Source: an uncultured Clostridium sp.
GTDB lineage: Bacteria; Bacillota; Clostridia; TANB77; CAG-508
Length of the DNA: 5,536 bases
Reading direction: 5' to 3'
NCBI GenBank assembly: GCA_900556695.1
Contig: USQA01000084.1
Span: forward strand, 1 to 5,536
Both the position numbers and the translations under genes were made by a program. Below, one piece after another: positions 1 to 5,536 of this stretch (position 1 is its first letter; every line of letters begins with the position of its first letter). The notes under the pieces were generated by a model, which had not been told where the DNA came from, did no database searches, and was given only the letters and a program-made list of their open reading frames with translations.

Positions 1-15
1 TCCATATTTTACGAT

Positions 16-579
16 TTATAAATGGAATTTTCTTATTATTGTTTCTTTTATATCTTTATAACCTAAACTTAAACTAATTACCAAATTAAGAATTGATACT
101 CCAATTGCTATTTTATTTAATGCTCTAGGTTGTATCATCTTTTCTGCAATCAAAATAATAGGTATAAAACTAATTAAGACAATCATAAGTTGATAAATCG
201 CATACTTTATATATTTTTTATAGCTTATTATTGTTAATACTAACATAGAAATATTTGCAATAATTAATATAATAGGAATCGCTATATTTATTGACCATCC
301 CTTAAATCCTAATCTTTGATCTATATATAATGTAACACTTGATATTATAATTGTTTGAACTAATACATGTCCTGCAACATTTGTTCTTTTTCTTACTGCA
401 TATATTGCTGTAATCCATATGTATATAATACCACAATTTGTAAATGCTGCCCAAGGAATATTAAAAGTTGTTATTTTATTAATTAAAACTAATATCATAG
501 CTATTATTATAGAAGATATCATCAATATTCTTATTATTTTATCTCCTTTTTTGCTGCTTAATTTTTTAGGATATATCAT
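16..579 (-). CDS. six-helix membrane protein, DUF6320-like
   Basis: This 187-residue, very hydrophobic protein has six likely membrane helices at about residues 15-34, 42-62, 70-87, 96-119, 125-146 and 154-173. Short basic loops separate them (RKR near 63-65, KKYIK near 121-125), and the tail is charged, ending RKFHL. The spacing of helices, the W-S-I-N loop after helix 3 and the terminal FHL recall the membrane part of DUF6320 proteins, which in clostridia are often encoded beside COG4908 acyltransferases; this is from memory, not a search. The N-terminal zinc ribbon I associate with that family is absent. The start codon lies inside the end of the acyltransferase gene (14-nt overlap) with only a weak ribosome site, so translation is probably coupled; a later start near Met20 is possible. 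No catalytic residues are recognisable. It is probably a partner, anchor or transporter for the two enzymes upstream. Confidence 0.8.
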   Translation of the reverse strand: MIYPKKLSSKKGDKIIRILMISSIIIAMILVLINKITTFNIPWAAFTNCGIIYIWITAIYAVRKRTNVAGHVLVQTIIISSVTLYIDQRLGFKGWSINIAIPIILIIANISMLVLTIISYKKYIKYAIYQLMIVLISFIPIILIAEKMIQPRALNKIAIGVSILNLVISLSLGYKDIKETIIRKFHL

Positions 580-1852
580 CTAAAACACCATTACTTTCTA
601 TTTTAACTTGAATTTCTCTCTCTTTTAAGAAATTATAAAATGCCTTTTCTATTTTGTTATTTCCTAATATAGATGTAAATGTAAATACCATGTTATTTTC
701 AAATGTACAACTTGAACATTTAATTTTTTCTACTGGTTCTGGTGCAATTAGCATTAAAAAATAATCAATATATTTTTTATATTCACCAATAATACCTACT
801 CTACCTATATTTGAGAAAGTTATTGTTGTATATTTTCTTATTTCTAAATAACTTAATCTTACTAAAATTTTCTTTAAGAAAAGAGGTATAGTTCTTACTA
901 TAAGGTTATTTCCTATCTTTACATTTGTAGACATTGTTTTTATTATTTCTTCTTCATTTAATCTATTCTTAAATTCTTTTTTTACAAATGAAATCATTTT
1001 TTCAAAAGTATTTAATTTATCTTTTTCTATTTGCGCAACTAATGTTATATAAGAAAAAAAGTTTGTCATAGTCTTTGAAGAAAAATATTTTTTTAAGTTT
1101 ACAGGTATACATATCTTTATTGGTTTCTTGCCTTTGTTTTTTATATAATTTTCTTTATATATAGAATACATTAAAACAGCTGTTAGATATTGCGTTATTG
1201 TAGCATCATATTTTTTACTTTCTATTTTTAAGCTTTCTAAATTAATTATTTCATGTATTACACTTACTGCTCCTAATTTTATTTTTCTTCCCTTTAATTC
1301 ATATGCTCTCTTTCCTGATGCGTTTGATTTTGCCCTTTTATCATAATTTTTTATATAACTATCTTCTGTATCAAAATCAATCTTTCTTAATTGTCTGTTT
1401 TCTTGTTTTAGTTCATTTGGATAATATAATTCTAAATAATTATATATAATTTCTCTAAAAAATGTTGTTCCTGTATTTCCATCTGTTAATGCATGAAAAA
1501 TATCTATGTTTATTTTGTTTTCAAAATATGTTATTTTAAATAAATATCCATTATTTGTTTTAGGGTCTATATATTTACATGGATAATCTTTTTCTTCTTC
1601 TATAATTGGTTCTTTTGGATTATATTCTAAATAATACCAAAAAAATCCAGCCTTCATTTTTACTCTAAACATATTGTAATTATTTAGCGTTTGTATAACT
1701 GCTTTTTCTAATATCTCTTTATTTACTTTTTCTTTAAGTAATACTGAAAGTCTAAATACTGTACTATATTTCTTTCCAGCTGATATAGGAAATATTTTTG
1801 CTGAATTGTCTAATCTTCTCCAATATAAACTTTCTTCTTTTTTTTCACTCAT
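566..1852 (-). CDS. condensation-domain-like acyltransferase (COG4908 / alcohol acetyltransferase-like)
   Basis: This 428-residue protein belongs, by its motifs, to the CoA-dependent acyltransferase / NRPS condensation superfamily. The catalytic HxxxDG motif is seen as H-A-L-T-D-G at residues 120-125, in a hydrophobic strand followed by a helix, with His120 the likely general base. Other family landmarks are the opening YWRRLDNSAKIFP near residue 10, PVNL at 250-253 followed by a TNFF segment near 263-266, and TFSNIGRV at 345-352. A single standalone domain of this length fits COG4908 / alcohol acetyltransferase-like proteins, not an NRPS module. The family moves acyl groups from CoA or carrier proteins to alcohols or amines; the acceptor here is unknown. 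There are no membrane helices. The start has a good ribosome site (AGGAAGG at 1862-1868) about 9 nt upstream. The gene begins 32 nt after the hydrolase stop and overlaps the next gene by 14 nt, so the three form an operon. Confidence 0.87.
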   Translation of the reverse strand: MSEKKEESLYWRRLDNSAKIFPISAGKKYSTVFRLSVLLKEKVNKEILEKAVIQTLNNYNMFRVKMKAGFFWYYLEYNPKEPIIEEEKDYPCKYIDPKTNNGYLFKITYFENKINIDIFHALTDGNTGTTFFREIIYNYLELYYPNELKQENRQLRKIDFDTEDSYIKNYDKRAKSNASGKRAYELKGRKIKLGAVSVIHEIINLESLKIESKKYDATITQYLTAVLMYSIYKENYIKNKGKKPIKICIPVNLKKYFSSKTMTNFFSYITLVAQIEKDKLNTFEKMISFVKKEFKNRLNEEEIIKTMSTNVKIGNNLIVRTIPLFLKKILVRLSYLEIRKYTTITFSNIGRVGIIGEYKKYIDYFLMLIAPEPVEKIKCSSCTFENNMVFTFTSILGNNKIEKAFYNFLKEREIQVKIESNGVLDDIS

Positions 1853-1884
1853 TCTTTAAAACCTTCCTGTAATAATAATATTTC

Positions 1885-2769
1885 TTAATTTATCTTGTTT
1901 ATTAAGTCTTCATAACCTTTTTTTACTATTTTTTCATTACTGTCTTTGTCTATAATCCATATATGTCCTGCATCTTGGTACTCATTTATATCTATATTTA
2001 TATTGTTTTTCTCTGCTTTTTCTTTTAATTTATATACATCTGGATTTAATATATCTTTCGTACCTGTAAATATTGTTAAATTATTTATTTTAGATAAATC
2101 TCCATCAATAGGATTTACTAAATAGCTGTCAATTCCATCACTTTCAGCATATGCTAATCCTGCTATTTTTAAAGCTTCTTTATTTAATTTTTTGTCTTGT
2201 TCTTTAACTTGTTCTATTTTAGGATTATCCATTCTAACGTCAAGCCATGGTGAAATTAATATCGTTTTTTTAGGCATTTTTATATCTTCTTGTGATATTT
2301 TTTCTAATAAAGCTAAAGATAATCCTCCTCCTGCTGAATCTCCCATAATTATTAATTCATTTGAAACATCAACTTTTTGTTGTATTTCTTTATATAATGG
2401 AACAACCATATTAAATACATCTTTATAATTATATTTAGGAGTTAATGGATAATCTGGTAATATTACTGTTGCGCCTGTATCGTCAACTAGATTTTCTATA
2501 AACTCCCAATGGTTACTCGTTGCTTCTGCCATGTATGAACCTCCATGAAAATATAAAATTTTCATATTAGTTTTTTTACTTCCTTTTGATTTTATTATAA
2601 ATATATTCCTATTTTCAAATGTCTCAATCGTTAAATCATATTTATTTTCTATATTTTCAGGTGTTTTTGTTTCTATATCCACAAATAAAAAATATGCTAA
2701 AATTATCAAACATATAATAATTATTATAAATAATATCCCTATTGTAATTTTTAAACCTTTATTTTTCAT
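1885..2769 (-). CDS. membrane-anchored alpha/beta hydrolase (HSL-like esterase/lipase)
   Basis: This 294-residue protein starts with a basic tip and one long hydrophobic helix (residues about 7-30), a signal anchor that would place the catalytic domain outside the membrane. The rest is an alpha/beta-hydrolase fold of the hormone-sensitive-lipase type: the oxyanion-hole motif HGGSY at 75-79, the nucleophile elbow GDSAGG at 143-148 with Ser145, an acidic residue in GTKDILNPD (Asp239), and the catalytic histidine in DAGH (His269). All triad positions are present, so it should be active on carboxyl esters; its substrate cannot be read from sequence. The ribosome site AGAGGGG (2773-2779) lies close to the ATG. 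It is the first gene of the operon with the acyltransferase and the six-helix protein, separated from dnaJ by a terminator and a candidate promoter. The hydrolase/acyltransferase pairing suggests making and removing, or transferring, an acyl group on a membrane-associated molecule (inference). Confidence 0.9.
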   Translation of the reverse strand: MKNKGLKITIGILFIIIIICLIILAYFLFVDIETKTPENIENKYDLTIETFENRNIFIIKSKGSKKTNMKILYFHGGSYMAEATSNHWEFIENLVDDTGATVILPDYPLTPKYNYKDVFNMVVPLYKEIQQKVDVSNELIIMGDSAGGGLSLALLEKISQEDIKMPKKTILISPWLDVRMDNPKIEQVKEQDKKLNKEALKIAGLAYAESDGIDSYLVNPIDGDLSKINNLTIFTGTKDILNPDVYKLKEKAEKNNINIDINEYQDAGHIWIIDKDSNEKIVKKGYEDLINKIN

Positions 2770-2796
2770 AATCCCCTCTTTATTATATTTTTTAAT

Positions 2797-2825
2797 ATTT
2801 TACCATAAAAAAAGACTAGATACAA
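2797..2825 (-). promoter_or_regulatory. candidate sigma-A-type promoter of the hydrolase operon
   Basis: On the minus strand, TTGTAT (2825-2820) is followed by a 17-nt spacer and TAAAAT (2802-2797), with TGG just before the -10 box giving an extended -10 (TGnTAAAAT). Transcription would begin near 2790, leaving a roughly 20-nt leader containing the AGAGGGG ribosome site. A second TATAAT (2787-2782) is too close to the start codon to give a leader with that ribosome site. AT-rich DNA yields such matches by chance, so this is a plausible prediction only. The -35 box and most of the spacer lie inside the 3' arm and T-run of the dnaJ terminator. Confidence 0.45.
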
Positions 2826-2863
2826 ATATTAATATAAACTATTAATATTTATTTCTAATCTTT
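2807..2863 (-). terminator. intrinsic terminator after dnaJ
   Basis: Two 23-nt arms (2863-2841 and 2833-2811 on the minus strand) pair with one A-A mismatch and two G-U pairs around a 7-nt loop, AGTTTAT. A run of seven T follows (2813-2807, minus strand). The stem begins about 12 nt after the dnaJ stop codon, so it should end the dnaK-dnaJ transcript. The A-rich DNA on the other side could allow weak termination from the plus strand too, but no plus-strand gene converges here. The stem is mostly A-T, and its length compensates. Confidence 0.8.
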
Positions 2864-2875
2864 CTTTTTAGCTTT

Positions 2876-4040
2876 TTATCCGAATAATCCACGTTTTTTT
2901 ATTGGTGGTTGTTCATTCATTGTTTGTGCTAATTTTACTAATAATTCTCTTTGTTCTTTTGATAGTCTTTTTGGAGTTTGTACTGTGACAGTAAATACAA
3001 AGTCTCCTACTGAGTTTGAATTAATAGCTTTGAAACCTTTATTTCTTATTGTAAATTTAGTTCCTGTTTGTGTTCCATCTGGTATTTTATATTTTTCTTT
3101 TGTTCCATCAACCATTGGTATTTCTAATTCTGCTCCTAAAGTCGCTTGTGTTATTGTTATTGGAACCTCACATAATACATTGTTTCCTTTTCTTGTATAA
3201 ATACTATGTCTTTTTATTTTTACTGTAATATATAAATCACCTTTTGGTCCACCTTTTTCCCCAGGTTCTCCTTCTCCTCTTAATACTATTGTTTGATTGT
3301 CATCAATACCTGCTGGAATTTTTACTTTTATTTTTGGTTGTTTTCTTACTTTTCCTCTTCCATGACAAGTTTCACATGGTTCTTTTATTATTTCACCTGT
3401 TCCATGACATGCTGAACATGTTCTTGTTGTTTGCATTTGTCCGAAGTATTGTGTTTTGAACCTGTTTTACCTGACCTGTTCCATTACATGTTGTACATTT
3501 GATTGGAGATGTTCCAGATTTTGCTCCTGTTCCTTTACAAGTTGTACATTCCTCATCTCTAGTAATTACAATTTCTTTTTCTACTCCTGAAAAAGCTTGT
3601 TCAAATGTAATATCCATATGTACATTTAGGTCTGAACCTTTTTTAGGTCCATTTTGTCTTCTTGAAGATCTGCCTCCAAATCCTCCTCCAAAGAAAGAAG
3701 AAAAAATATCTCCTAAATCGCCAAAATCACTAAATCCATCGAACCCAGAACTTGTATATGAATAATAACCATTTTGTCCTCCAAAAGGTCCTCCTGCTCC
3801 ACCAAATCCTTGTGGTCCATCTGGTCCAAACTGATCATACATTCTTCTTTTTTGTGAATCTGACAAAGTTTCATATGCTTCATTTACTTCTTTGAATTTT
3901 TTTTCAGCCTCTTGTTTATTGTCTGGATTAGCATCTGGATGATATTTTTTAGCTAACTTACGATAAGCTTTTTTTAGTTCATCATCTGTTGCATTTTTAT
4001 TAACACCTAAAACTTCATAATAGTCTCTTTTACCTGCCAT
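2876..4040 (-). CDS. dnaJ: chaperone DnaJ (Hsp40), full length only by a +1 frameshift
   Basis: DnaJ is the co-chaperone that delivers unfolded clients to DnaK and stimulates its ATPase. Frame one starts at 4040 behind a strong ribosome site (GAGGAGG, 4046-4052) and encodes the J domain (residues 1-70, HPD at 34-36), the Gly/Phe region (about 72-125), and zinc motifs CTTCKGTG (165-172) and CTTCNGTG (182-189). After Leu199 it runs out of register and stops at 3393. The +1 frame resumes exactly where homology requires, at GGA-CAA-ATG (from 3442), with zinc motifs CSACHGTG (208-215) and CETCHGRG (222-229), then the C-terminal beta domains, ending at 2876. Skipping one base (C at 3443) gives 387 residues, a normal DnaJ length with no gap or duplication. 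Nothing else in the gene looks decayed. The C-terminal part could be called as a separate 186-residue gene from ATG 3436, but it has only a weak ribosome site and would start inside a zinc domain. Options are programmed frameshifting, a recent inactivating insertion, or a sequence error. Confidence 0.9.
3393..4040 (-). CDS. zero-frame dnaJ product: truncated J-domain protein
   Basis: Without a frameshift, ribosomes starting at 4040 make a 215-residue protein. Residues 1-199 are genuine DnaJ (J domain, Gly/Phe region, zinc motifs 1 and 2). Residues 200-215 are a 16-residue out-of-register tail beginning with Arg from CGG and ending at TGA, the only TGA stop among the reading frames discussed here. 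In known DnaJ, zinc centre I uses motifs 1 and 4 and centre II uses motifs 2 and 3, so this product would have neither centre complete and would lack the client-binding C-terminal domains. J domain plus Gly/Phe fragments of E. coli DnaJ are known to stimulate DnaK, so the short form could still be active. Whether it is made depends on how the CGG codon is decoded. Confidence 0.4.
   Translation of the reverse strand: MAGKRDYYEVLGVNKNATDDELKKAYRKLAKKYHPDANPDNKQEAEKKFKEVNEAYETLSDSQKRRMYDQFGPDGPQGFGGAGGPFGGQNGYYSYTSSGFDGFSDFGDLGDIFSSFFGGGFGGRSSRRQNGPKKGSDLNVHMDITFEQAFSGVEKEIVITRDEECTTCKGTGAKSGTSPIKCTTCNGTGQVKQVQNTILRTNANNKNMFSMSWNR
3440..3446 (-). other. candidate +1 frameshift site CTT-CGG-A in dnaJ
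   Basis: On the minus strand, CTT (3446-3444, Leu199) is followed by CGG (3443-3441) and A (3440). Homology joins Leu199 directly to Gly (GGA, 3442-3440), so one base is skipped here. Slippage of the P-site leucine tRNA from CUU to UUC is reasonable for a GAG anticodon (U-G, U-A, C-G pairs). CGG is the only in-frame CGG found in the window, which fits a slow or unread A-site codon. The same logic operates at CUU-UGA-C in bacterial prfB and CUU-AGG-C in yeast Ty1. No strong Shine-Dalgarno-like stimulator sits just upstream, unlike prfB. The shift window by stop codons alone runs from about 3466 to 3393; the exact site is set by protein homology. Confidence 0.55.
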
Positions 4041-4054
4041 TTTTTCCTCCTCTA

Positions 4055-4077
4055 GTAATTAAAATACTATTAATTAC
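4055..4077 (-). promoter_or_regulatory. small hairpin just upstream of the dnaJ ribosome site
   Basis: GTAATTAA and TTAATTAC form a perfect 8-bp inverted repeat around the loop TAGTATT, ending two bases before the GAGGAGG ribosome site of dnaJ. It is almost all A-T, so it would be weak and could melt with heat. It may simply keep the ribosome site open or act as a mild thermosensor. It does not match the CIRCE operator bound by HrcA. Confidence 0.35.
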
Positions 4078-4085
4078 CTTAATAA

Positions 4086-4116
4086 AGAGGATTAAGGAAT
4101 ATTCCTTAATCCCTCT
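4086..4116 (-). terminator. dnaK-dnaJ intergenic hairpin, attenuator or leaky terminator
   Basis: GGATTAAGGAAT (4089-4100) is directly followed by its exact complement ATTCCTTAATCC (4101-4112). AGAGG-type flanks extend the pairing to 4086 and 4116 with one bulged base. The hairpin sits 5 nt after the dnaK stop. On the minus strand it is followed by TCTTTATT, a weak T-tract, so it is more likely a partial terminator or an mRNA-end stabiliser that lowers dnaJ relative to dnaK than a full stop. No convincing separate promoter for dnaJ is visible after it. Confidence 0.55.
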
Positions 4117-4121
4117 ATTTA

Positions 4122-5536
4122 TTATTTTTTATCTCCATCATCTTCTACTTTATAATCTGCATCATATACATTTCCGTTTTCATCTGCTTTTTGTCCTTCT
4201 TCTCCTGCTGCATTTGGGTCTACCCCTGCACCTGCTGCTCCATTTGGATTTGCATTTTTATAAAGTTGTTCTGACATATCGTAAAATACTTTTGTTAATT
4301 TTTCTGTTGCTTCTTTTATTTTTTCTGTATTGTTTGTTTCTAATGCTTTTTTAGTATTATCTATTTCTGTTTCTACTTTTGCTTTTTCTTCTCCACTAAT
4401 TTTATCTCCTAAGTCATTTAATGTTTTTTCACTGTTATATACTAAACTTTCTGCATTATTTTTAACTTCAATTTCTTCTTTTTTCTTTTTATCTTCTTCA
4501 GCATGTGCTTCAGCATCTTTAACAGCTTTGTCTATATCTTCATCTGTAAGGTTAGTTGATGCTGTAATTGATACATTTTGTTCATTTCCTGTTGCCATAT
4601 CTTTTGCAGATACATGAACTATTCCGTTTGCATCTATATCAAATGTAACTTCAATTTGTGGTACTCCTCTTGGTGCTGCTGGTATTCCTGTTAATTGGAA
4701 TCTTCCTAATGTTTTATTATATGCTGCCATTTCTCTTTCACCTTGTAAAACGTGAACTTCTACTGATGTTTGACCATCTGCTGCTGTTGAGAATACTTGT
4801 GATTTTTTAGTTGGTATTGTTGTATTTCTTTCAATTAATTTTGTAAATACTCCACCATATGTTTCAATACCTAATGATAATGGCGTAACATCTAATAATA
4901 CTAAGTCTTTAACATCTCCTGATAAAACACCACCTTGGATAGCTGCACCTATTGCAACACATTCATCTGGGTTTATTCCTTTATCTGGTTCTTTTCCTGT
5001 AATTCTTTTAACAACTTCTTGAACAGCTGGAACTCTTGTAGATCCACCAACTAATAATACTTTGTGAATATCATTTGCTGTTAATCCTGCATCTTTTAAA
5101 GCTTGGTTAACTGGTCCTGCTGTTGCCTCTACTAAGTCATGAATTAATTCTTCAAATTTAGATTTTGTTAAAGTTACATCTAAATGTTTTGGTCCTGTAC
5201 TATCAGCTGTAATAAATGGTAAGTTTATTTGTGTTTGTTGTACACCTGATAATTCAATTTTTGCTTTTTCTGCAGCTTCTTTTAATCTTTGCATTGCCAT
5301 CTTATCTGATTTTAAATCGATTCCATTTGATTTTTTGAATTCATCTACTAAGTAATCTATTATAGCATTATCAAAATCATCTCCACCTAAATGTGTGTTA
5401 CCACTTGTAGATAAAACTTCAAATACTCCATCACCAATATCTAGTATAGAAACATCAAATGTTCCTCCACCTAAATCATATATTAATATTTTTTGGTCTT
5501 GTTCTTTATCCATTCCATAAGCTAAAGCTGCTGCTG
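4122..5536 (-). CDS. dnaK: molecular chaperone DnaK (Hsp70), 5' part outside window
   Basis: This is the ATP-driven chaperone that works with DnaJ and GrpE. About 470 residues are visible; compared with Bacillus DnaK (about 611) roughly the first 145 are missing, including the N-terminal phosphate loop. The visible part starts in the conserved [10 protein letters not shown] stretch, so the ATG at 5513 is an internal methionine and not the start. Counting from that methionine, the landmarks are DLGGGTFD at 13-20 (phosphate binding), LVGGSTRVP at 154-162 (adenosine binding), the interdomain linker [11 protein letters not shown] at 201-211, the beta substrate-binding domain to about 320 ([20 protein letters not shown]), then the charged helical lid and a Gly/Ala-rich acidic tail ending [10 protein letters not shown]. 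There are no frameshifts or lost motifs. Arginine uses AGA throughout. It lies 81 nt upstream of dnaJ in the usual order. Its promoter, any CIRCE element, and hrcA/grpE would be outside the window. Confidence 0.98.
   Translation of the reverse strand, partial: AAALAYGMDKEQDQKILIYDLGGGTFDVSILDIGDGVFEVLSTSGNTHLGGDDFDNAIIDYLVDEFKKSNGIDLKSDKMAMQRLKEAAEKAKIELSGVQQTQINLPFITADSTGPKHLDVTLTKSKFEELIHDLVEATAGPVNQALKDAGLTANDIHKVLLVGGSTRVPAVQEVVKRITGKEPDKGINPDECVAIGAAIQGGVLSGDVKDLVLLDVTPLSLGIETYGGVFTKLIERNTTIPTKKSQVFSTAADGQTSVEVHVLQGEREMAAYNKTLGRFQLTGIPAAPRGVPQIEVTFDIDANGIVHVSAKDMATGNEQNVSITASTNLTDEDIDKAVKDAEAHAEEDKKKKEEIEVKNNAESLVYNSEKTLNDLGDKISGEEKAKVETEIDNTKKALETNNTEKIKEATEKLTKVFYDMSEQLYKNANPNGAAGAGVDPNAAGEEGQKADENGNVYDADYKVEDDGDKK

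Noticed and set aside
3393..3395. TGA read as tryptophan (genetic code 4)
   Set aside because: This TGA ends the out-of-register tail only. Tryptophans in the genes are encoded by TGG and all intact genes stop with TAA, so there is no sign of TGA recoding.
3407..3421. ACATG / CATGT hairpin (minus strand) about 19 nt after the CGG, as a frameshift-stimulating structure
   Set aside because: The stem is only 5 bp, and the repeat follows from the two cysteine codons (TGT) of the CxxC zinc motif. It is too weak and too far from the site to credit as a stimulator.
3436..3443. Independent translation start at ATG 3436 giving a separate C-terminal DnaJ gene
   Set aside because: Only GGA precedes it as a possible ribosome site, the preceding frame ends downstream of it (so no stop-restart), and homology continues upstream through GGA-CAA to the shift site.
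4041..4121. CIRCE operator or separate heat-shock promoter for dnaJ
   Set aside because: No TTAGCACTC-N9-GAGTGCTAA pattern and no convincing -35/-10 pair is present in the spacer; the inverted repeats there have other sequences.
4138..4250. Gly/Ala/Asn-rich DnaK tail as a repeat or assembly artefact
   Set aside because: Disordered Gly/Ala-rich acidic tails are normal at the DnaK C-terminus, and the frame is intact to the stop.
2192..4617. Short plus-strand open frames antisense to the hydrolase, dnaJ and dnaK
   Set aside because: They lie opposite conserved coding sequence, show low-complexity Leu/Phe/Ser-rich translations, and lack ribosome sites or recognisable domains.

Overview
The window looks like chromosome from a very AT-rich, low-GC Firmicute, most likely an uncultured Clostridia-type bacterium. 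The evidence is A/T-ending codons, almost exclusive AGA/AGG for arginine, TAA stops on every intact gene, purine-rich Shine-Dalgarno sites, and a DnaK closely resembling that of Bacillus/Clostridium. All genes lie on the minus strand, so transcription runs from high to low coordinates. The genus cannot be fixed from the sequence alone.

Region 1 (5536 to 2876) is the end of a heat-shock chaperone operon: dnaK (its 5' part lies beyond the window), an 81-nt spacer with two hairpins, then dnaJ. The dnaJ reading frame is split. Frame one (4040-3393) encodes the J domain, the Gly/Phe region and the first two zinc-binding motifs. The +1 frame encodes zinc motifs three and four and the whole C-terminal substrate-binding part, down to 2876. 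A single +1 shift at CTT-CGG-A (minus strand, 3446-3440) joins them into a normal 387-residue DnaJ. The CGG at the junction is the only in-frame CGG I can find in about 1,760 codons of the window. The layout resembles known +1 frameshift sites (CUU-UGA in prfB, CUU-AGG-C in yeast Ty1). Either this is a candidate programmed frameshift on a starved or unassigned CGG codon, yielding two DnaJ forms, or it is a one-base insertion or assembly error. This is the main discovery candidate.

Region 2 (2863 to 2797) holds a strong long hairpin terminator for the chaperone operon. A candidate promoter for the next operon overlaps its 3' arm.

Region 3 (2769 to 16) is a compact three-gene operon: a membrane-anchored alpha/beta hydrolase, a condensation-domain-like acyltransferase with an HxxxDG motif (COG4908 / alcohol acetyltransferase-like), and a six-helix membrane protein resembling DUF6320. 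The last two genes overlap by 14 nt. Together they suggest acyl-ester formation or turnover at the membrane; the substrate is unknown. Positions 1-15 are downstream of the last stop and show nothing. I saw no tRNA, rRNA, CRISPR array or insertion sequence.
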